49,090 nucleotides of DNA from contig JAFYAU010000009.1 of NCBI GenBank assembly GCA_017540565.1, positions 1-49,090 of the forward strand, given 5' to 3'. Under the pieces are notes generated by a model. It saw only the letters and a program-made list of their open reading frames with translations. It made no database searches and was not told the DNA's origin. The stretch is from Oscillospiraceae bacterium. GTDB lineage: Bacteria > Bacillota > Clostridia > Oscillospirales > Oscillospiraceae. The position numbers and the translations under genes were made by a program. Below are positions 15,926 to 24,506 of the stretch, in pieces (the first letter of the stretch is position 1; each line of letters starts with the position of its first letter).

Positions 15926-17020
15926 GTGATAGAAGTCAGAGACCTCGTGAAGCGGTACGGCAGCCACACGGTGCTCGACCATCTCAGCTTCACGGTGAAC
16001 GATGGCCAGATCTACGGCTTTCTCGGTCCGAACGGCGCCGGGAAGAGCACGACCATGAACATTCTCACCGGCTACATCGGCATGACCGAAGGGAGCGTGA
16101 CCGTCAGCGGACACGATCTCCTGGAGGAGCCGGATGCGGTCCGGCGCTGCATCGGCTATCTGCCGGAGCAGCCCCCGCTCTACACGGACATGACGCCGCT
16201 GGAGTATCTCACCTTCGCCGCGGAGCTGAAAAAGATCCCGCGCGCGGAGCGACGCGGCGCGGTGGAGGAAGTCATGGAGCTCACCCAGCTGACCTCCATG
16301 AAGGACCGTCTGATCCGGAACCTGTCCAAGGGCTATCGGCAGCGCGTGGGCCTTGCCCAGGCCGTTCTCGGCTTCCCGGAGATCATCATCCTGGACGAAC
16401 CCACGGTAGGCCTGGATCCCCGGCAGATCATCGAGATCCGCTCGCTGATCCGCAGCCTTGCCGAAAGGCACACCGTCATCCTCAGCAGCCATATCCTGTC
16501 CGAGGTCCAGGAGGTCTGCGACCACATCCTGATCCTGCATCACGGACGGCTGGTGGCGGACGGGACGCCGGAGGAACTGGAGCGCTCCCTGCGGGACAAC
16601 GCGCTGGAGCTGACCCTGAAGACCGCCAGTGAGAACGCCGTCCACGGCCTTCTTGCCGGGATCGAAGGGATCTCCCACACGGAGCTGTTCCCCTCCGGGG
16701 ACGGGTTCCGCGCCGTGGTGTACGCCGATGACGGGCAGGATCTGAGGGAATCCGTCTTCCGCGCCTGCGCGGCGGCGGACCTGCCGCTTCTCGGCATGCA
16801 GTTCCGGACCGCCGGCCTGGAACAGGTGTTCCTGAAGCTGGTCAACGACGAGGACCTCGCCCCGTCCGGGGAGACGGCTCCTCCCTCCTCCGGACCTGCC
16901 GGGGAGGAAGAGGCGCGGGAGCCGGAGACGGCCTCCGGGACGGACACGGCCGCCGATGCGCCGGCGTCCCCCGAGGAGGACGGGTCCGCAGACGAGGCAA
17001 AGGAGGCTGACGGGACATGA
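15926..17020 (+). CDS. ABC transporter ATP-binding protein of an ABC-2/Gld-type module
   Basis: This 364-residue ATPase has Walker A GPNGAGKST (about 34-42), the Q-loop in LPEQPPLY, signature LSKGYRQRVGLAQ, Walker B IIILDEPTVGLDP and the H-switch SSH. A DUF-like C-terminal part (about 220-305) is followed by an unusual 55-residue acidic, Ala/Glu/Pro-rich tail that looks disordered. The GTG at 15926 follows GAGGAGGG. The stop overlaps the permease start as ATGA. The three genes to 19318 match the GldA-GldF-GldG arrangement, which in non-gliding bacteria exports unknown substrates. Upstream, an imperfect palindrome ACATCGCGTGATGT (15865-15878) sits in the presumed promoter. Confidence 0.9.
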   Translation: MIEVRDLVKRYGSHTVLDHLSFTVNDGQIYGFLGPNGAGKSTTMNILTGYIGMTEGSVTVSGHDLLEEPDAVRRCIGYLPEQPPLYTDMTPLEYLTFAAELKKIPRAERRGAVEEVMELTQLTSMKDRLIRNLSKGYRQRVGLAQAVLGFPEIIILDEPTVGLDPRQIIEIRSLIRSLAERHTVILSSHILSEVQEVCDHILILHHGRLVADGTPEELERSLRDNALELTLKTASENAVHGLLAGIEGISHTELFPSGDGFRAVVYADDGQDLRESVFRACAAADLPLLGMQFRTAGLEQVFLKLVNDEDLAPSGETAPPSSGPAGEEEAREPETASGTDTAADAPASPEEDGSADEAKEADGT

Positions 17021-17883
17021 CCGCCGTATACAAGAGGGAGCTCCGCTCCTATTTCAATTCCATGATCGGCTACGTGTTCGTTGCCGCCGTCACGCTGGTG
17101 ATCGGCCTGTTCTTCACCGTATACAACCTCCGGGGCGGCTATCCCTACTTCGCCTTCGCTCTTTCCGGGACGGTCATGATCTTCGCTTTCGCCGTTCCCC
17201 TTCTCACCATGAAGAGCATGGCGGAGGAGCGCCGCAGCAGGACCGATCAGATGCTCCTGACCTATCCCGTCTCCGTGACGGGCATTGTCCTGGGGAAATT
17301 CCTCGCCATGCTCACGGTCTACCTCATCCCCCTGCTGATCTCCTGCCTGTGTCCTCTGGTCATCGCGAAGGGCGGCAACGGCAGTTTCCTCATCGACTAT
17401 TCCACCATTTTTCTGTTTCTGTTCCTGGGGGCCATGTTCATATCCATCGGCATGTTCGTCTCCAGTCTGACGGAGAGCCAGCTCATCGCCGCCGTCGTCG
17501 GCATGGTGTCTCTGCTTCTCCTTCTGCTGTGGGACACGCTGGTATCGTTCATCCCCTCCACCGTCACCGCCTCGGCCGTGGGCTTCCTGATCCTCTTCGC
17601 CCTGGCCTCACTGATCTTCGCACGCTCCGCCGGTCATCCGGCCGTGGGCATCGCCCTGTTCGGCGCCGGAGCGATCTTCGCGATCCTCTCGGCCATCCTT
17701 GCGAGCCGCTGGTTCTCGACCGCGCTCACCGGCTTTCTCGGCATGTTCAGCGTATACGGACCGGTGAACAATTTTGTCTCCAACTACGTGTTCGACGTCA
17801 AGGGGCTCCTGTACTTCTGCGTCATGACCGCCCTGTTCCTGTTCCTGACGGTCCAGAGCGTGCACAGGCGCCAGTATCGCTGA
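17017..17883 (+). CDS. ABC-2 permease (GldF-like)
   Basis: This 288-residue integral membrane protein has six predicted hydrophobic segments and the opening AVYKRELRSYFNSMIGYVF, typical of ABC-2-type permeases of the Gld/NosY class. TM1 lies near 18-38 and TM2 near 50-68. The loop MKSMAEERRSRTDQMLLTYPVS after TM2 is the family's coupling-helix region. It starts by a 4-base ATGA overlap with the ATPase and ends 13 bases before the auxiliary protein, so the three are one transcription unit. Confidence 0.88.
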   Translation: MTAVYKRELRSYFNSMIGYVFVAAVTLVIGLFFTVYNLRGGYPYFAFALSGTVMIFAFAVPLLTMKSMAEERRSRTDQMLLTYPVSVTGIVLGKFLAMLTVYLIPLLISCLCPLVIAKGGNGSFLIDYSTIFLFLFLGAMFISIGMFVSSLTESQLIAAVVGMVSLLLLLLWDTLVSFIPSTVTASAVGFLILFALASLIFARSAGHPAVGIALFGAGAIFAILSAILASRWFSTALTGFLGMFSVYGPVNNFVSNYVFDVKGLLYFCVMTALFLFLTVQSVHRRQYR

Positions 17884-17896
17884 GGAGGTGCGGAAC

Positions 17897-19318
17897 ATGA
17901 AGATCTTCAACGAATCCCCCGTCTCCCGGCCGGTCCGGCTGCTGACCGCCCTCACCGCCGTCGTGCTCGTGGTCGTCATCGCGCTGGTGATGCTGCTCCA
18001 CGCCCTCCCCTCGAGCGTACTGGAGCTCGACATGACCGCCAACGACCTGTACAAGGTCTCCGGCTATACCACCCGCATGCTGCAGGATCTGGAGGACCCC
18101 ATCGAGATCCGCGTTTTCGCCGACAGGGCGTCGGTCGATCAGCGGTTCGTGAAATACATGGAGAAGTACGTTGCCCTGTCCCCTCTTCTCACGCTGGACT
18201 TCATCGACCCGCAGAAGGACCCCGCCGCGGCGAAGGAATTTGACGGAGAGTCCAACACCGTCCAGGTGCGCAACGCCTCCGACGGCTCCACCGCAACCTT
18301 CCGCGTCTCCGGCTACGAGGGCCAGGACGCCGCGGCCGTGCTCTACGACTATGCGTCGTACTACACGCACGGGACGCAGGCGCCCGTCTCCTTCGACGCC
18401 GAGGGGCGTCTGGCCGGGGCGATCGGGACGGTGACCGGAAGCCAGCGGTATACGATCTGCTACATGTCCGGGCACGGGGAGAGCCCCATGGCCTCCTCCA
18501 TCACCACGATGCTGGAAAAGGCCAACTTCGACCAGTACTCGCTGGAGCTGCTGAGCGCCGGATCCATCCCCGAGGCGTGCGACCTGCTCGTATGCAACAG
18601 TCCCACCACCGACCTTGCCGAAGACGAGCTGACGATGCTGAAGCGGTGGCTGGCGGACGGCGGGAAGATGTTCCTCGTCCTGGACGAGAACACGCTGCCC
18701 AATTTCTCCGCCCTGCTGAAAGTCTACGGCATCCAGACCGAGCAGGGGTATCTTGCCGACTCCGCCAACGTGTACCAGCAGTACGCGGACCGTTTCGGCA
18801 TGTACTGCTTCCATCCCGTCTACAACGAGGACAGCCCCCTGTGCGAGGGCGTCGTCTCCGACGGCATGGTGATCGGCGCCGTGCCCCTGTCACTGGTCAC
18901 GCCGGAACGCCGGGCCTCGGAAACGGAATACTTCATGAGCTCCAGCACGAGCGGCGTGAACTACTACGGCCAGGCCGACGAGGAGATCGAGGAGGGCATC
19001 TACTACGTGGGCGTGGTCGCGACCGAGGCAGTCGGAGACGGCAAGGAATCCCGTCTCACGGTCATCTCCTCGGGCTATTATGTCAGCGATACGATCCTGA
19101 ACAACTTCCCGAGCCTCTCCAACAGCACGGTGATCATGAATGCCGTCAACGCCAATTTCGACGGGAAAACGACCGTGGCCATCGGCGCCAAGAGCCTCGG
19201 CCTCACGTTCAATTCCCTGCCCCGCACGACCCCCTACGCGCTGTTCTTCATTCTGATCATTCCCGTGGTGTTCCTTGCCGCCGGCCTGATCTTCTGGATG
19301 CGCCGAAGAAAGCAGTGA
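17897..19318 (+). CDS. Gld-type auxiliary ABC transport protein (GldG-like)
   Basis: This 473-residue protein is anchored at both ends: TM near residues 16-38 and TM near 444-466, followed by RRRKQ. Between them is an extracytoplasmic domain of the ABC_transp_aux type (about 45-430), with YMSGHGESP and a LLVCNSPTTDLAEDE stretch typical of the family. The ATG at 17897 follows GGAGG by eight bases; the upstream GTG overlaps the ribosome site itself. It is the last gene of the ABC module. In Bacteroidetes the homologue belongs to gliding machinery, but here no other gliding gene is present, so an envelope export role is more likely. Confidence 0.85.
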   Translation: MKIFNESPVSRPVRLLTALTAVVLVVVIALVMLLHALPSSVLELDMTANDLYKVSGYTTRMLQDLEDPIEIRVFADRASVDQRFVKYMEKYVALSPLLTLDFIDPQKDPAAAKEFDGESNTVQVRNASDGSTATFRVSGYEGQDAAAVLYDYASYYTHGTQAPVSFDAEGRLAGAIGTVTGSQRYTICYMSGHGESPMASSITTMLEKANFDQYSLELLSAGSIPEACDLLVCNSPTTDLAEDELTMLKRWLADGGKMFLVLDENTLPNFSALLKVYGIQTEQGYLADSANVYQQYADRFGMYCFHPVYNEDSPLCEGVVSDGMVIGAVPLSLVTPERRASETEYFMSSSTSGVNYYGQADEEIEEGIYYVGVVATEAVGDGKESRLTVISSGYYVSDTILNNFPSLSNSTVIMNAVNANFDGKTTVAIGAKSLGLTFNSLPRTTPYALFFILIIPVVFLAAGLIFWMRRRKQ

Positions 19319-19368
19319 CCTCCGGCCCCGCATTTTTACGAAAATGCCGGAACAGCCAGAAAATTGTT

Positions 19369-19397
19369 TTGACAAACGCGCTTCCATATGATATATT
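19369..19397 (+). promoter_or_regulatory. Promoter of rpsO
   Basis: Consensus TTGACA (19369-19374), 17-base spacer, TATATT (19392-19397). Transcription would start near 19404 and give a leader of about 100 bases. Confidence 0.75.
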
Positions 19398-19418
19398 TTC
19401 ATGGCTTGCCCGTGCACT

Positions 19419-19454
19419 TGGTTCCGGGAACCAGCCAGAAAGGCACCTTTCCGG
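19419..19454 (+). promoter_or_regulatory. Structured rpsO leader, two adjacent hairpins (candidate S15 autoregulatory RNA)
   Basis: TGGTTC-CGG-GAACCA (19419-19433) is followed directly by CC-A-GAAAG-GCAC-CTTTC-C-GG (19435-19454). S15 is known to repress its own mRNA through leader structures that differ between phyla. The position fits, but the motif is not proven. Confidence 0.4.
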
Positions 19455-19502
19455 CCCGGTACTCAGTCACAGGGGAATAATAAAAAGGAAGGATGAAACG
19501 CA

Positions 19503-19769
19503 ATGATCACCAAGGAACAGAAGACCGCCATCATCGAGAACAACAAGACCCACGAGGCCGACACCGGCTCCCCGGAGGTCCAGATCGCCCTGCTCACCGA
19601 GCGCATCAGCCAGCTCACCGAGCACCTGAAGGTCCACAAGAAGGACAACCACAGCCGTCTGGGCATGTACAAGATGGTCGGCAAGCGCCGCCGTCTGCTC
19701 GACTATCTGGCCAAAACGGATATCGAGCGCTACAGAGCCTGCATCGCCAAGCTGGGCATCAGAAAGTAA
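19503..19769 (+). CDS. rpsO: 30S ribosomal protein S15
   Basis: This 88-residue ribosomal protein is full length. The S15 signature is visible from [16 protein letters not shown] through [18 protein letters not shown] to [15 protein letters not shown] and the end LGIRK. It binds the 16S rRNA central domain early in 30S assembly. The start ATG follows AAGGAAGG. It is followed by pnp, the classical rpsO-pnp order, with a long hairpin between them. Confidence 0.98.
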   Translation: MITKEQKTAIIENNKTHEADTGSPEVQIALLTERISQLTEHLKVHKKDNHSRLGMYKMVGKRRRLLDYLAKTDIERYRACIAKLGIRK

Positions 19770-19780
19770 GGTTGAAACGG

Positions 19781-19816
19781 ACAGGGCAGGCCTGAAAGCT
19801 CAGGCCTGCCCTGTTG
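19781..19816 (+). terminator. Long hairpin between rpsO and pnp
   Basis: A perfect 15-bp stem (ACAGGGCAGGCCTGA with its complement) around AAGC is followed by only TT. It may be a partial terminator or an RNase processing site separating rpsO from pnp. Confidence 0.6.
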
Positions 19817-19848
19817 GTACGAAAACACATGGGAGTACTCCAGCTCAT

Positions 19849-19895
19849 AGCAGTTGAAAACGCGCCCGAGCCCTTCTGGGACGCGGTTTCAAGTG
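19849..19895 (+). promoter_or_regulatory. Structured pnp leader
   Basis: TTGAAAACGCG near 19853 can pair with CGCGGTTTCAA near 19882-19892 with one mismatch, enclosing a CCC/GGG inner pair. It lies about 45 bases upstream of the pnp start. PNPase autoregulation through leader stem-loops is known in enterobacteria; a similar role here is inference. Confidence 0.35.
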
Positions 19896-19938
19896 CTAAG
19901 GGCCGGGTCTCCCGACACACAACGAAAGGAGACTATTC

Positions 19939-22068
19939 ATGATCATCAAGCACAGAGAATTCCCCGCGTACAGGACCTACACGATGGATCTTGCCGGACG
20001 TCCTCTCACCCTGGAAGTCGGCAAGCTGGCCGAGCTGGCAAACGCGAGCGTCCTGGTCCGCTACGGCGAGACCGTGGTGCTGTGCACCTGCACCGCTTCC
20101 GCCCGTCCGAAGGACGGCATCGACTACTTCCCTCTGTCCGTTGACTTCGAGGAGAAGATGTACGCCGTGGGCCGCATCCCCGGCGGCTACCTGCGCCGCG
20201 AGGGCCGTCCCAGCGAGCGTGCCGTCCTGGCCAGCCGCATGATCGACCGCCCCATGCGCCCCCTGTTCCCCTCCGACCTGAGGAACGACGTCGTCGTGAC
20301 CTGCACCGTGCTGGCCGTCGACCACAACAACAACCCCGAGATCGCCGCCATGATCGGCGCTTCCGCCGCCGTGAGCATCTCCGAGGTCCCCTTCAACGGT
20401 CCCATCGCCGGCGTCGGCCTGGGTTATCATGACGGGGAGTACTTCATCAACCCCACCTGCGAGCAGCGGGCCGTCTCCGACATGTACTGCACCATCGCCG
20501 CCACGGCGAACAAGGTCGTCATGATCGAGGCCGGCGGCGACCAGATCCCCGAGGACGTGATGTTCGAGGGCATCATGAAGGCCCATGAGGCCATCAAGCC
20601 CGTCGTCGCCCTCATCAACCGGATGGTGGAGGAAGTCGGCAAGCCCAAGTTCACCTACGAAAAGGCCAGCTTCAACGAGGAGCTGTTCGCCAAGATCGTC
20701 GACAACTACTACGAGAAGGTCCAGTACTGCATGGACACGGACGACAAGAACGTCCGCGAGGAGCGGTACAACGCCGTGGTCGAGGAGATGATCGCCCAGT
20801 TCGGCGAGGAGTATCCCGAGATCACCGCCCAGCTCGAGGAGATCACCTACAAGATTCAGAAGAAGGTCGTCAAGAACTGGCTCATGCAGGGCAAGCGCGT
20901 GGACGGCCGCGCCATGAACGAGATCCGTCCTCTGGCCGCCGAAGTCGGCGTCCTGCCCCGCGTGCACGGTTCCGGCCTGTTCACCCGCGGACAGACCCAG
21001 GTCCTGTCCGTCGCCACGCTGGCGACCATCTCCTCCGCACAGAAGCTCGACACCATCTTCGAGGAAGAGTCCAAGCGCTACATGCACCACTACAACTTCC
21101 CCTCCTACTCCGTCGGCGAGGCGCGGCCCAGCCGCAGCACCTCCCGCCGCGAGTACGGTCACGGCGCCCTGGCCGAGAAAGCCCTGGAACCCGTGATCCC
21201 CAGTCTGGAGGAGTTCCCCTACGCCATCCGCGTGGTGTCCGAGGTCCTGTCCTCCAACGGCAGCACCTCCCAGGGCTCCATCTGCGGAAGCACCCTGGCC
21301 CTGATGGACGCCGGCGTGCCCATCAAGGCGCCCGTTGCCGGCATCAGCTGCGGCCTGATCTCCGACGGCGATGACTGGACCACCTTCATCGACATCCAGG
21401 GCGTGGAGGACTTCCACGGCGAGATGGACTTCAAGGTGGCCGGCACCAAGAAGGGCATCACCGCCATCCAGATGGATCTGAAGAACGACGGCCTGACCCC
21501 CGAGATCATCAAGAGCGCCTTCGAGATCACCCGCGAAGCCCGCATCCAGATCCTGGACGAGATCATGCTGCCCGTGATCTCCGAGCCGAGATCCGAACTG
21601 GCTCCCACCGCTCCCAAGATGATCTCCATGAAGATCAACCCGGACAAGATCCGCGAAGTGATCGGCTCCGGCGGCAAGGTCATCCAGAAGATCTGCGCCG
21701 ACACCGGCGCCAAGATCGACATCGAGGACGACGGCAGCGTGTTCATCTCCGCCATCGACATCGAAGCCTGCCGCGCCGCCAAGCAGACCATCGACAACAT
21801 CGTGTTCGAGCCCGAGGTCGGCGCCCTGTACTACGGCCAGGTCGTCCGCATCCTGCCCATCGGCGCTTTCGTCGAACTGGCTCCCGGCAAGGACGGCATG
21901 ATCCACATCAGCAAGCTGGAGAACCGCCGCGTCGCCAAGGTCGAGGACGTGCTGAACGTCGGCGACTGGACCTGGGTCAAGGTCACGGAGATCGATGACC
22001 GCGGCCGCATCAACCTGTCCCGCAAGGACGCTCTGAAGGAGCGCCGCGAGATGGGCCTGTCGGACTGA
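19939..22068 (+). CDS. pnp: Polyribonucleotide nucleotidyltransferase (PNPase)
   Basis: This 709-residue phosphorolytic 3'-5' exoribonuclease degrades mRNA and can add tails. Two RNase PH-like domains flank a helical linker; the first holds GGYLRREGRPSERAVLASRMIDRP and the second the catalytic SNGSTSQGSICGSTLALMDAG region. A KH domain follows near 555-615 (IREVIGSGGKVIQKICADTG), then an S1 RNA-binding domain near 620-695. Length and domain order are complete. The ATG follows AAAGGAG. Downstream is an M16 peptidase, as in Bacillus pnpA-ymxG. Confidence 0.98.
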   Translation: MIIKHREFPAYRTYTMDLAGRPLTLEVGKLAELANASVLVRYGETVVLCTCTASARPKDGIDYFPLSVDFEEKMYAVGRIPGGYLRREGRPSERAVLASRMIDRPMRPLFPSDLRNDVVVTCTVLAVDHNNNPEIAAMIGASAAVSISEVPFNGPIAGVGLGYHDGEYFINPTCEQRAVSDMYCTIAATANKVVMIEAGGDQIPEDVMFEGIMKAHEAIKPVVALINRMVEEVGKPKFTYEKASFNEELFAKIVDNYYEKVQYCMDTDDKNVREERYNAVVEEMIAQFGEEYPEITAQLEEITYKIQKKVVKNWLMQGKRVDGRAMNEIRPLAAEVGVLPRVHGSGLFTRGQTQVLSVATLATISSAQKLDTIFEEESKRYMHHYNFPSYSVGEARPSRSTSRREYGHGALAEKALEPVIPSLEEFPYAIRVVSEVLSSNGSTSQGSICGSTLALMDAGVPIKAPVAGISCGLISDGDDWTTFIDIQGVEDFHGEMDFKVAGTKKGITAIQMDLKNDGLTPEIIKSAFEITREARIQILDEIMLPVISEPRSELAPTAPKMISMKINPDKIREVIGSGGKVIQKICADTGAKIDIEDDGSVFISAIDIEACRAAKQTIDNIVFEPEVGALYYGQVVRILPIGAFVELAPGKDGMIHISKLENRRVAKVEDVLNVGDWTWVKVTEIDDRGRINLSRKDALKERREMGLSD

Positions 22069-22090
22069 CCGAACCATACCGATGAAATAC

Positions 22091-22116
22091 AAGGGGTTGC
22101 CGGGAGGCAGCCCCTT
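22091..22116 (+). other. Hairpin between pnp and the M16 peptidase gene
   Basis: An 11-bp stem (AAGGGGTTGCC with GGCAGCCCCTT, one G-U pair) and GGGA loop without a T-run. It probably stabilises the upstream mRNA end or tunes read-through into the downstream genes. Confidence 0.5.
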
Positions 22117-22138
22117 ATCCGTAAAGGAGGAGACCGTC

Positions 22139-23389
22139 ATGTATGAAGAACTGACTCTCTCCAACGGCGTGCGCGTGCTGCACGAGGCCGTCCCTTCCGT
22201 CCGTTCCGCCGCTCTCGGCATCTGGGTCCGTGCCGGTTCCAGGAACGAGACCGCCGCCGAGAACGGCAGCTGCCACTTCATCGAGCACATGCTGTTCAAA
22301 GGGACGAAGAAGCGGTCCGCCGAGCAGCTGGCCCGGGAGAGCGACGCCATCGGCGGGCGACTCAACGCCTATACGACGAAGGAGGGCACCTGCTTCTACG
22401 GCCACGTCCTGGACAGCCATCTGCCGGCGCTCACGGACATCCTGAGCGACATGCTGCTCCACAGCCTGTTCCGTGAAAAGGATGTGAAGAGCGAACGGGG
22501 CGTGATCTGCGACGAGATCGACATGTATGCCGACGACCCGGAGGATCTGGTGCACGAACAGCTGTATCTCAAGGTCTTCGCCGGCAGTTCCCTCGCCCGG
22601 CCGGTGCTGGGCACGAGAAAGAGCCTGGCCGGTCTCCGCGCCGCGGACCTCAAGCGGACCTACGCCCGCTGCTACACCGGAAGCAACGTCCTGATCTCCC
22701 TGTCCGGCAGCTACACGGCCGCCGATCTCGACCGGATCACCGGAGCCTTCTCCGCGCTGCCTGCCGGTCCTGCCCTGCCGGTCCGCAGGGCGGCCTACCG
22801 CCCGTGCCTCGTGCGGACGGAGAAGGAGTGCGAGCAGAACCAGCTGGTGCTGGCCTGGCCCTGCATCAGCCTGTCCGATCCCTCCCGGTATGCCTTCGGC
22901 CTTTTCTCCGCCATTCTCGGCGGCGGGGCCTCCTCCCGCCTGTTCCAGTCCGTGCGGGAAAAGCGCGGCCTGTGCTACAGCATCTCGGCCGGCGGCTCCT
23001 GCCACCGCAGGGAGGGGCTGTTCCTCATCCATACCGGCGTGAGTCCCGAGGCAGAGCGCGACGCCCTGAAACTGATCCTGCGGGAGCTGGAGCGCCTGAA
23101 GCAGGACGGCGTGACGGATCAGGAACTGACGTCTGCCAAGGAGCAGACCCGGGCCAACCTGCTGATGGGACTGGAGAGCACCGTGAGCCGGATGAACCAT
23201 CTGGCGCGCGGCGCCCTGTATACGGGAGAGGTCCCCTCCCCCGAGGAACTCTGCGCGAGATACGACGACGTGACCCGGGATCAGATCCGGGAACTGGCCT
23301 GCCGCTGGCTGGACAACGCCTTCATCAGCCTGTCCGCCGTGGGCCGTCCCGCCCCGGAGGACGTCTACAGGGAGGTGCTCGGTCTGTGA
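22139..23389 (+). CDS. M16-family zinc peptidase (YmxG/MlpA-like)
   Basis: This 416-residue inverzincin-type protein has the HxxEH zinc motif H46-F-I-E49-H50 followed by MLFKGTKKRS, and the distal glutamate in SERGVICDEIDMYADDPED. The C-terminal, non-catalytic half contains the GGGASSRLFQSVREKRGLCYS stretch typical of pitrilysin relatives. Both halves are present, as in processing-peptidase-like bacterial proteins. The ATG at 22139 follows AAAGGAGG. It is downstream of pnp and overlaps tadA by four bases, so it begins a tightly packed four-gene group. Its substrate is unknown. Confidence 0.9.
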   Translation: MYEELTLSNGVRVLHEAVPSVRSAALGIWVRAGSRNETAAENGSCHFIEHMLFKGTKKRSAEQLARESDAIGGRLNAYTTKEGTCFYGHVLDSHLPALTDILSDMLLHSLFREKDVKSERGVICDEIDMYADDPEDLVHEQLYLKVFAGSSLARPVLGTRKSLAGLRAADLKRTYARCYTGSNVLISLSGSYTAADLDRITGAFSALPAGPALPVRRAAYRPCLVRTEKECEQNQLVLAWPCISLSDPSRYAFGLFSAILGGGASSRLFQSVREKRGLCYSISAGGSCHRREGLFLIHTGVSPEAERDALKLILRELERLKQDGVTDQELTSAKEQTRANLLMGLESTVSRMNHLARGALYTGEVPSPEELCARYDDVTRDQIRELACRWLDNAFISLSAVGRPAPEDVYREVLGL

Positions 23390-23853
23390 GAACGCCCGAA
23401 GAATACATGGCGCTCGCTCTCGGGCTCGCCCGGGAGGCCGCGGCGGAGGGCGAGGTCCCCGTGGGCTGCGTCATCGCCGGCCCTGACGGGTCCGTCATAG
23501 GCTCCGGCCGCAACCGCAGGGAAAAGGGCTCCGACGCCACCGCACACGCGGAAATGGAGGCCATCCGTTCCGCCTGCGCCGCGCTCGGTTCCTGGCGCCT
23601 GACGAACTGCAGCATGTACGTGACGCTCGAGCCCTGCCCGATGTGCGCGGGGGCCGTGATCAACGCCAGGGTCTCCCGCCTCTACTACGGAGCGAAGGAG
23701 CCCAACAGCGGATGCTGCGGCAGCGTCCTGAATCTGTTCATGGAGCCGTTCGGCTTCGAGCCCAGGATCGAGGGCGGCGTCCGCGGGGAAGAGTGCACCG
23801 CTCTTCTCCGGCGCTTCTTCGAATCCCGGCGGAACGGGGAGGCGGCGACATGA
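23386..23853 (+). CDS. tadA: tRNA-specific adenosine deaminase
   Basis: This 155-residue zinc deaminase converts A34 to inosine in the tRNA-Arg anticodon. The active site HAE (H54, E56) and PCPMC (C84, C87) is complete, and the family features EVPVGCVI and the GCCGSVLNL loop (SGCCGS near 107-112) are visible. The GTG at 23386 is used as GTGA overlapping the peptidase stop. It gives the usual N-terminus (EEYMALALGLAREAA), and GGGAGG lies about ten bases upstream. The next ATG would remove the first helix. Confidence 0.93.
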   Translation: MRTPEEYMALALGLAREAAAEGEVPVGCVIAGPDGSVIGSGRNRREKGSDATAHAEMEAIRSACAALGSWRLTNCSMYVTLEPCPMCAGAVINARVSRLYYGAKEPNSGCCGSVLNLFMEPFGFEPRIEGGVRGEECTALLRRFFESRRNGEAAT

Positions 23854-24506
23854 ATCTGCTGTTTCTCGGACTGCCCGGATGCGGAGTGCGCGAGACGGCG
23901 CGCGCGGCCGCGGAACGGCTCGGTCTCCGTTTCGTGGATACCGACGAGGTCCTGACCCGCAATCTGTCGATGTCGCTGCAGGACGTCTATTCCCTGTTCA
24001 CTCCGGAGGCGCTGCGCGACCTTCTGGAGCGTCTGGCCGGCCAGCTGGCCGGCGGGGACGGCTACTGCATCGCCGTGGGCGACTGTTTCCTCGATGAGCC
24101 CGGCGCTTTGGATACCCTCGTCTCCTCCGGCCGCGCCGTCTGCCTGGACCTGTCTCCCGAAGAGGCGGTGTCCGTCTGCCGGGAACCCGACCACCCCTCG
24201 CTGCGCCGCGGCCTTTTCCGGCTGCGCGAACTGTATGACGAACGCCGCGGCCGCCTGGCCGCCGCTTGCGACATGATCCTTCCCGCGGACGGCCGGACGC
24301 CGGAGGACCTTGCCGAACTGGCCGCCGCCCGCTTCGCCGCGGGGCTGTCGGGCCGGACATCCGATGCCCTGGAGGAGAACAGCCGTCTGCTCGTTCCCCT
24401 TCTGTCCGCCCGCGCGGAACTTCTCGGCATGACCGGAGATGAGAAGGAACGCTATATCGCCGCCGTCCTGACGCCGGGGCGGGAGACAAGCAAAGGAGAG
24501 ATATGA
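23850..24506 (+). CDS. Shikimate-kinase-like protein lacking the P-loop lysine (probable pseudoenzyme)
   Basis: This 218-residue protein starts like shikimate kinase: a first beta-strand, then GLPGCGVRET (residues 7-16), an AERLGLRF helix-strand and DTDE at 30-33. The normal P-loop is GxxGxGKS/T; here K, S and T are replaced by V, R and E, so ATP binding in the usual way is unlikely. The glycine triplet that binds shikimate is also lost (VGDCFLDEPG instead of GGG). The C-terminal 50 residues are helical and extra. It is joined to tadA and the next gene by ATGA overlaps. It may be a structural or regulatory remnant. The reading frame is intact, so it is not a simple pseudogene. Confidence 0.7.
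   Translation: MNLLFLGLPGCGVRETARAAAERLGLRFVDTDEVLTRNLSMSLQDVYSLFTPEALRDLLERLAGQLAGGDGYCIAVGDCFLDEPGALDTLVSSGRAVCLDLSPEEAVSVCREPDHPSLRRGLFRLRELYDERRGRLAAACDMILPADGRTPEDLAELAAARFAAGLSGRTSDALEENSRLLVPLLSARAELLGMTGDEKERYIAAVLTPGRETSKGEI

Noticed and set aside
19933..22365. An 810-codon minus-strand open frame over pnp
   Set aside because: Antisense artefact, dominated by Asp, His, Leu and Gly, with no family features.
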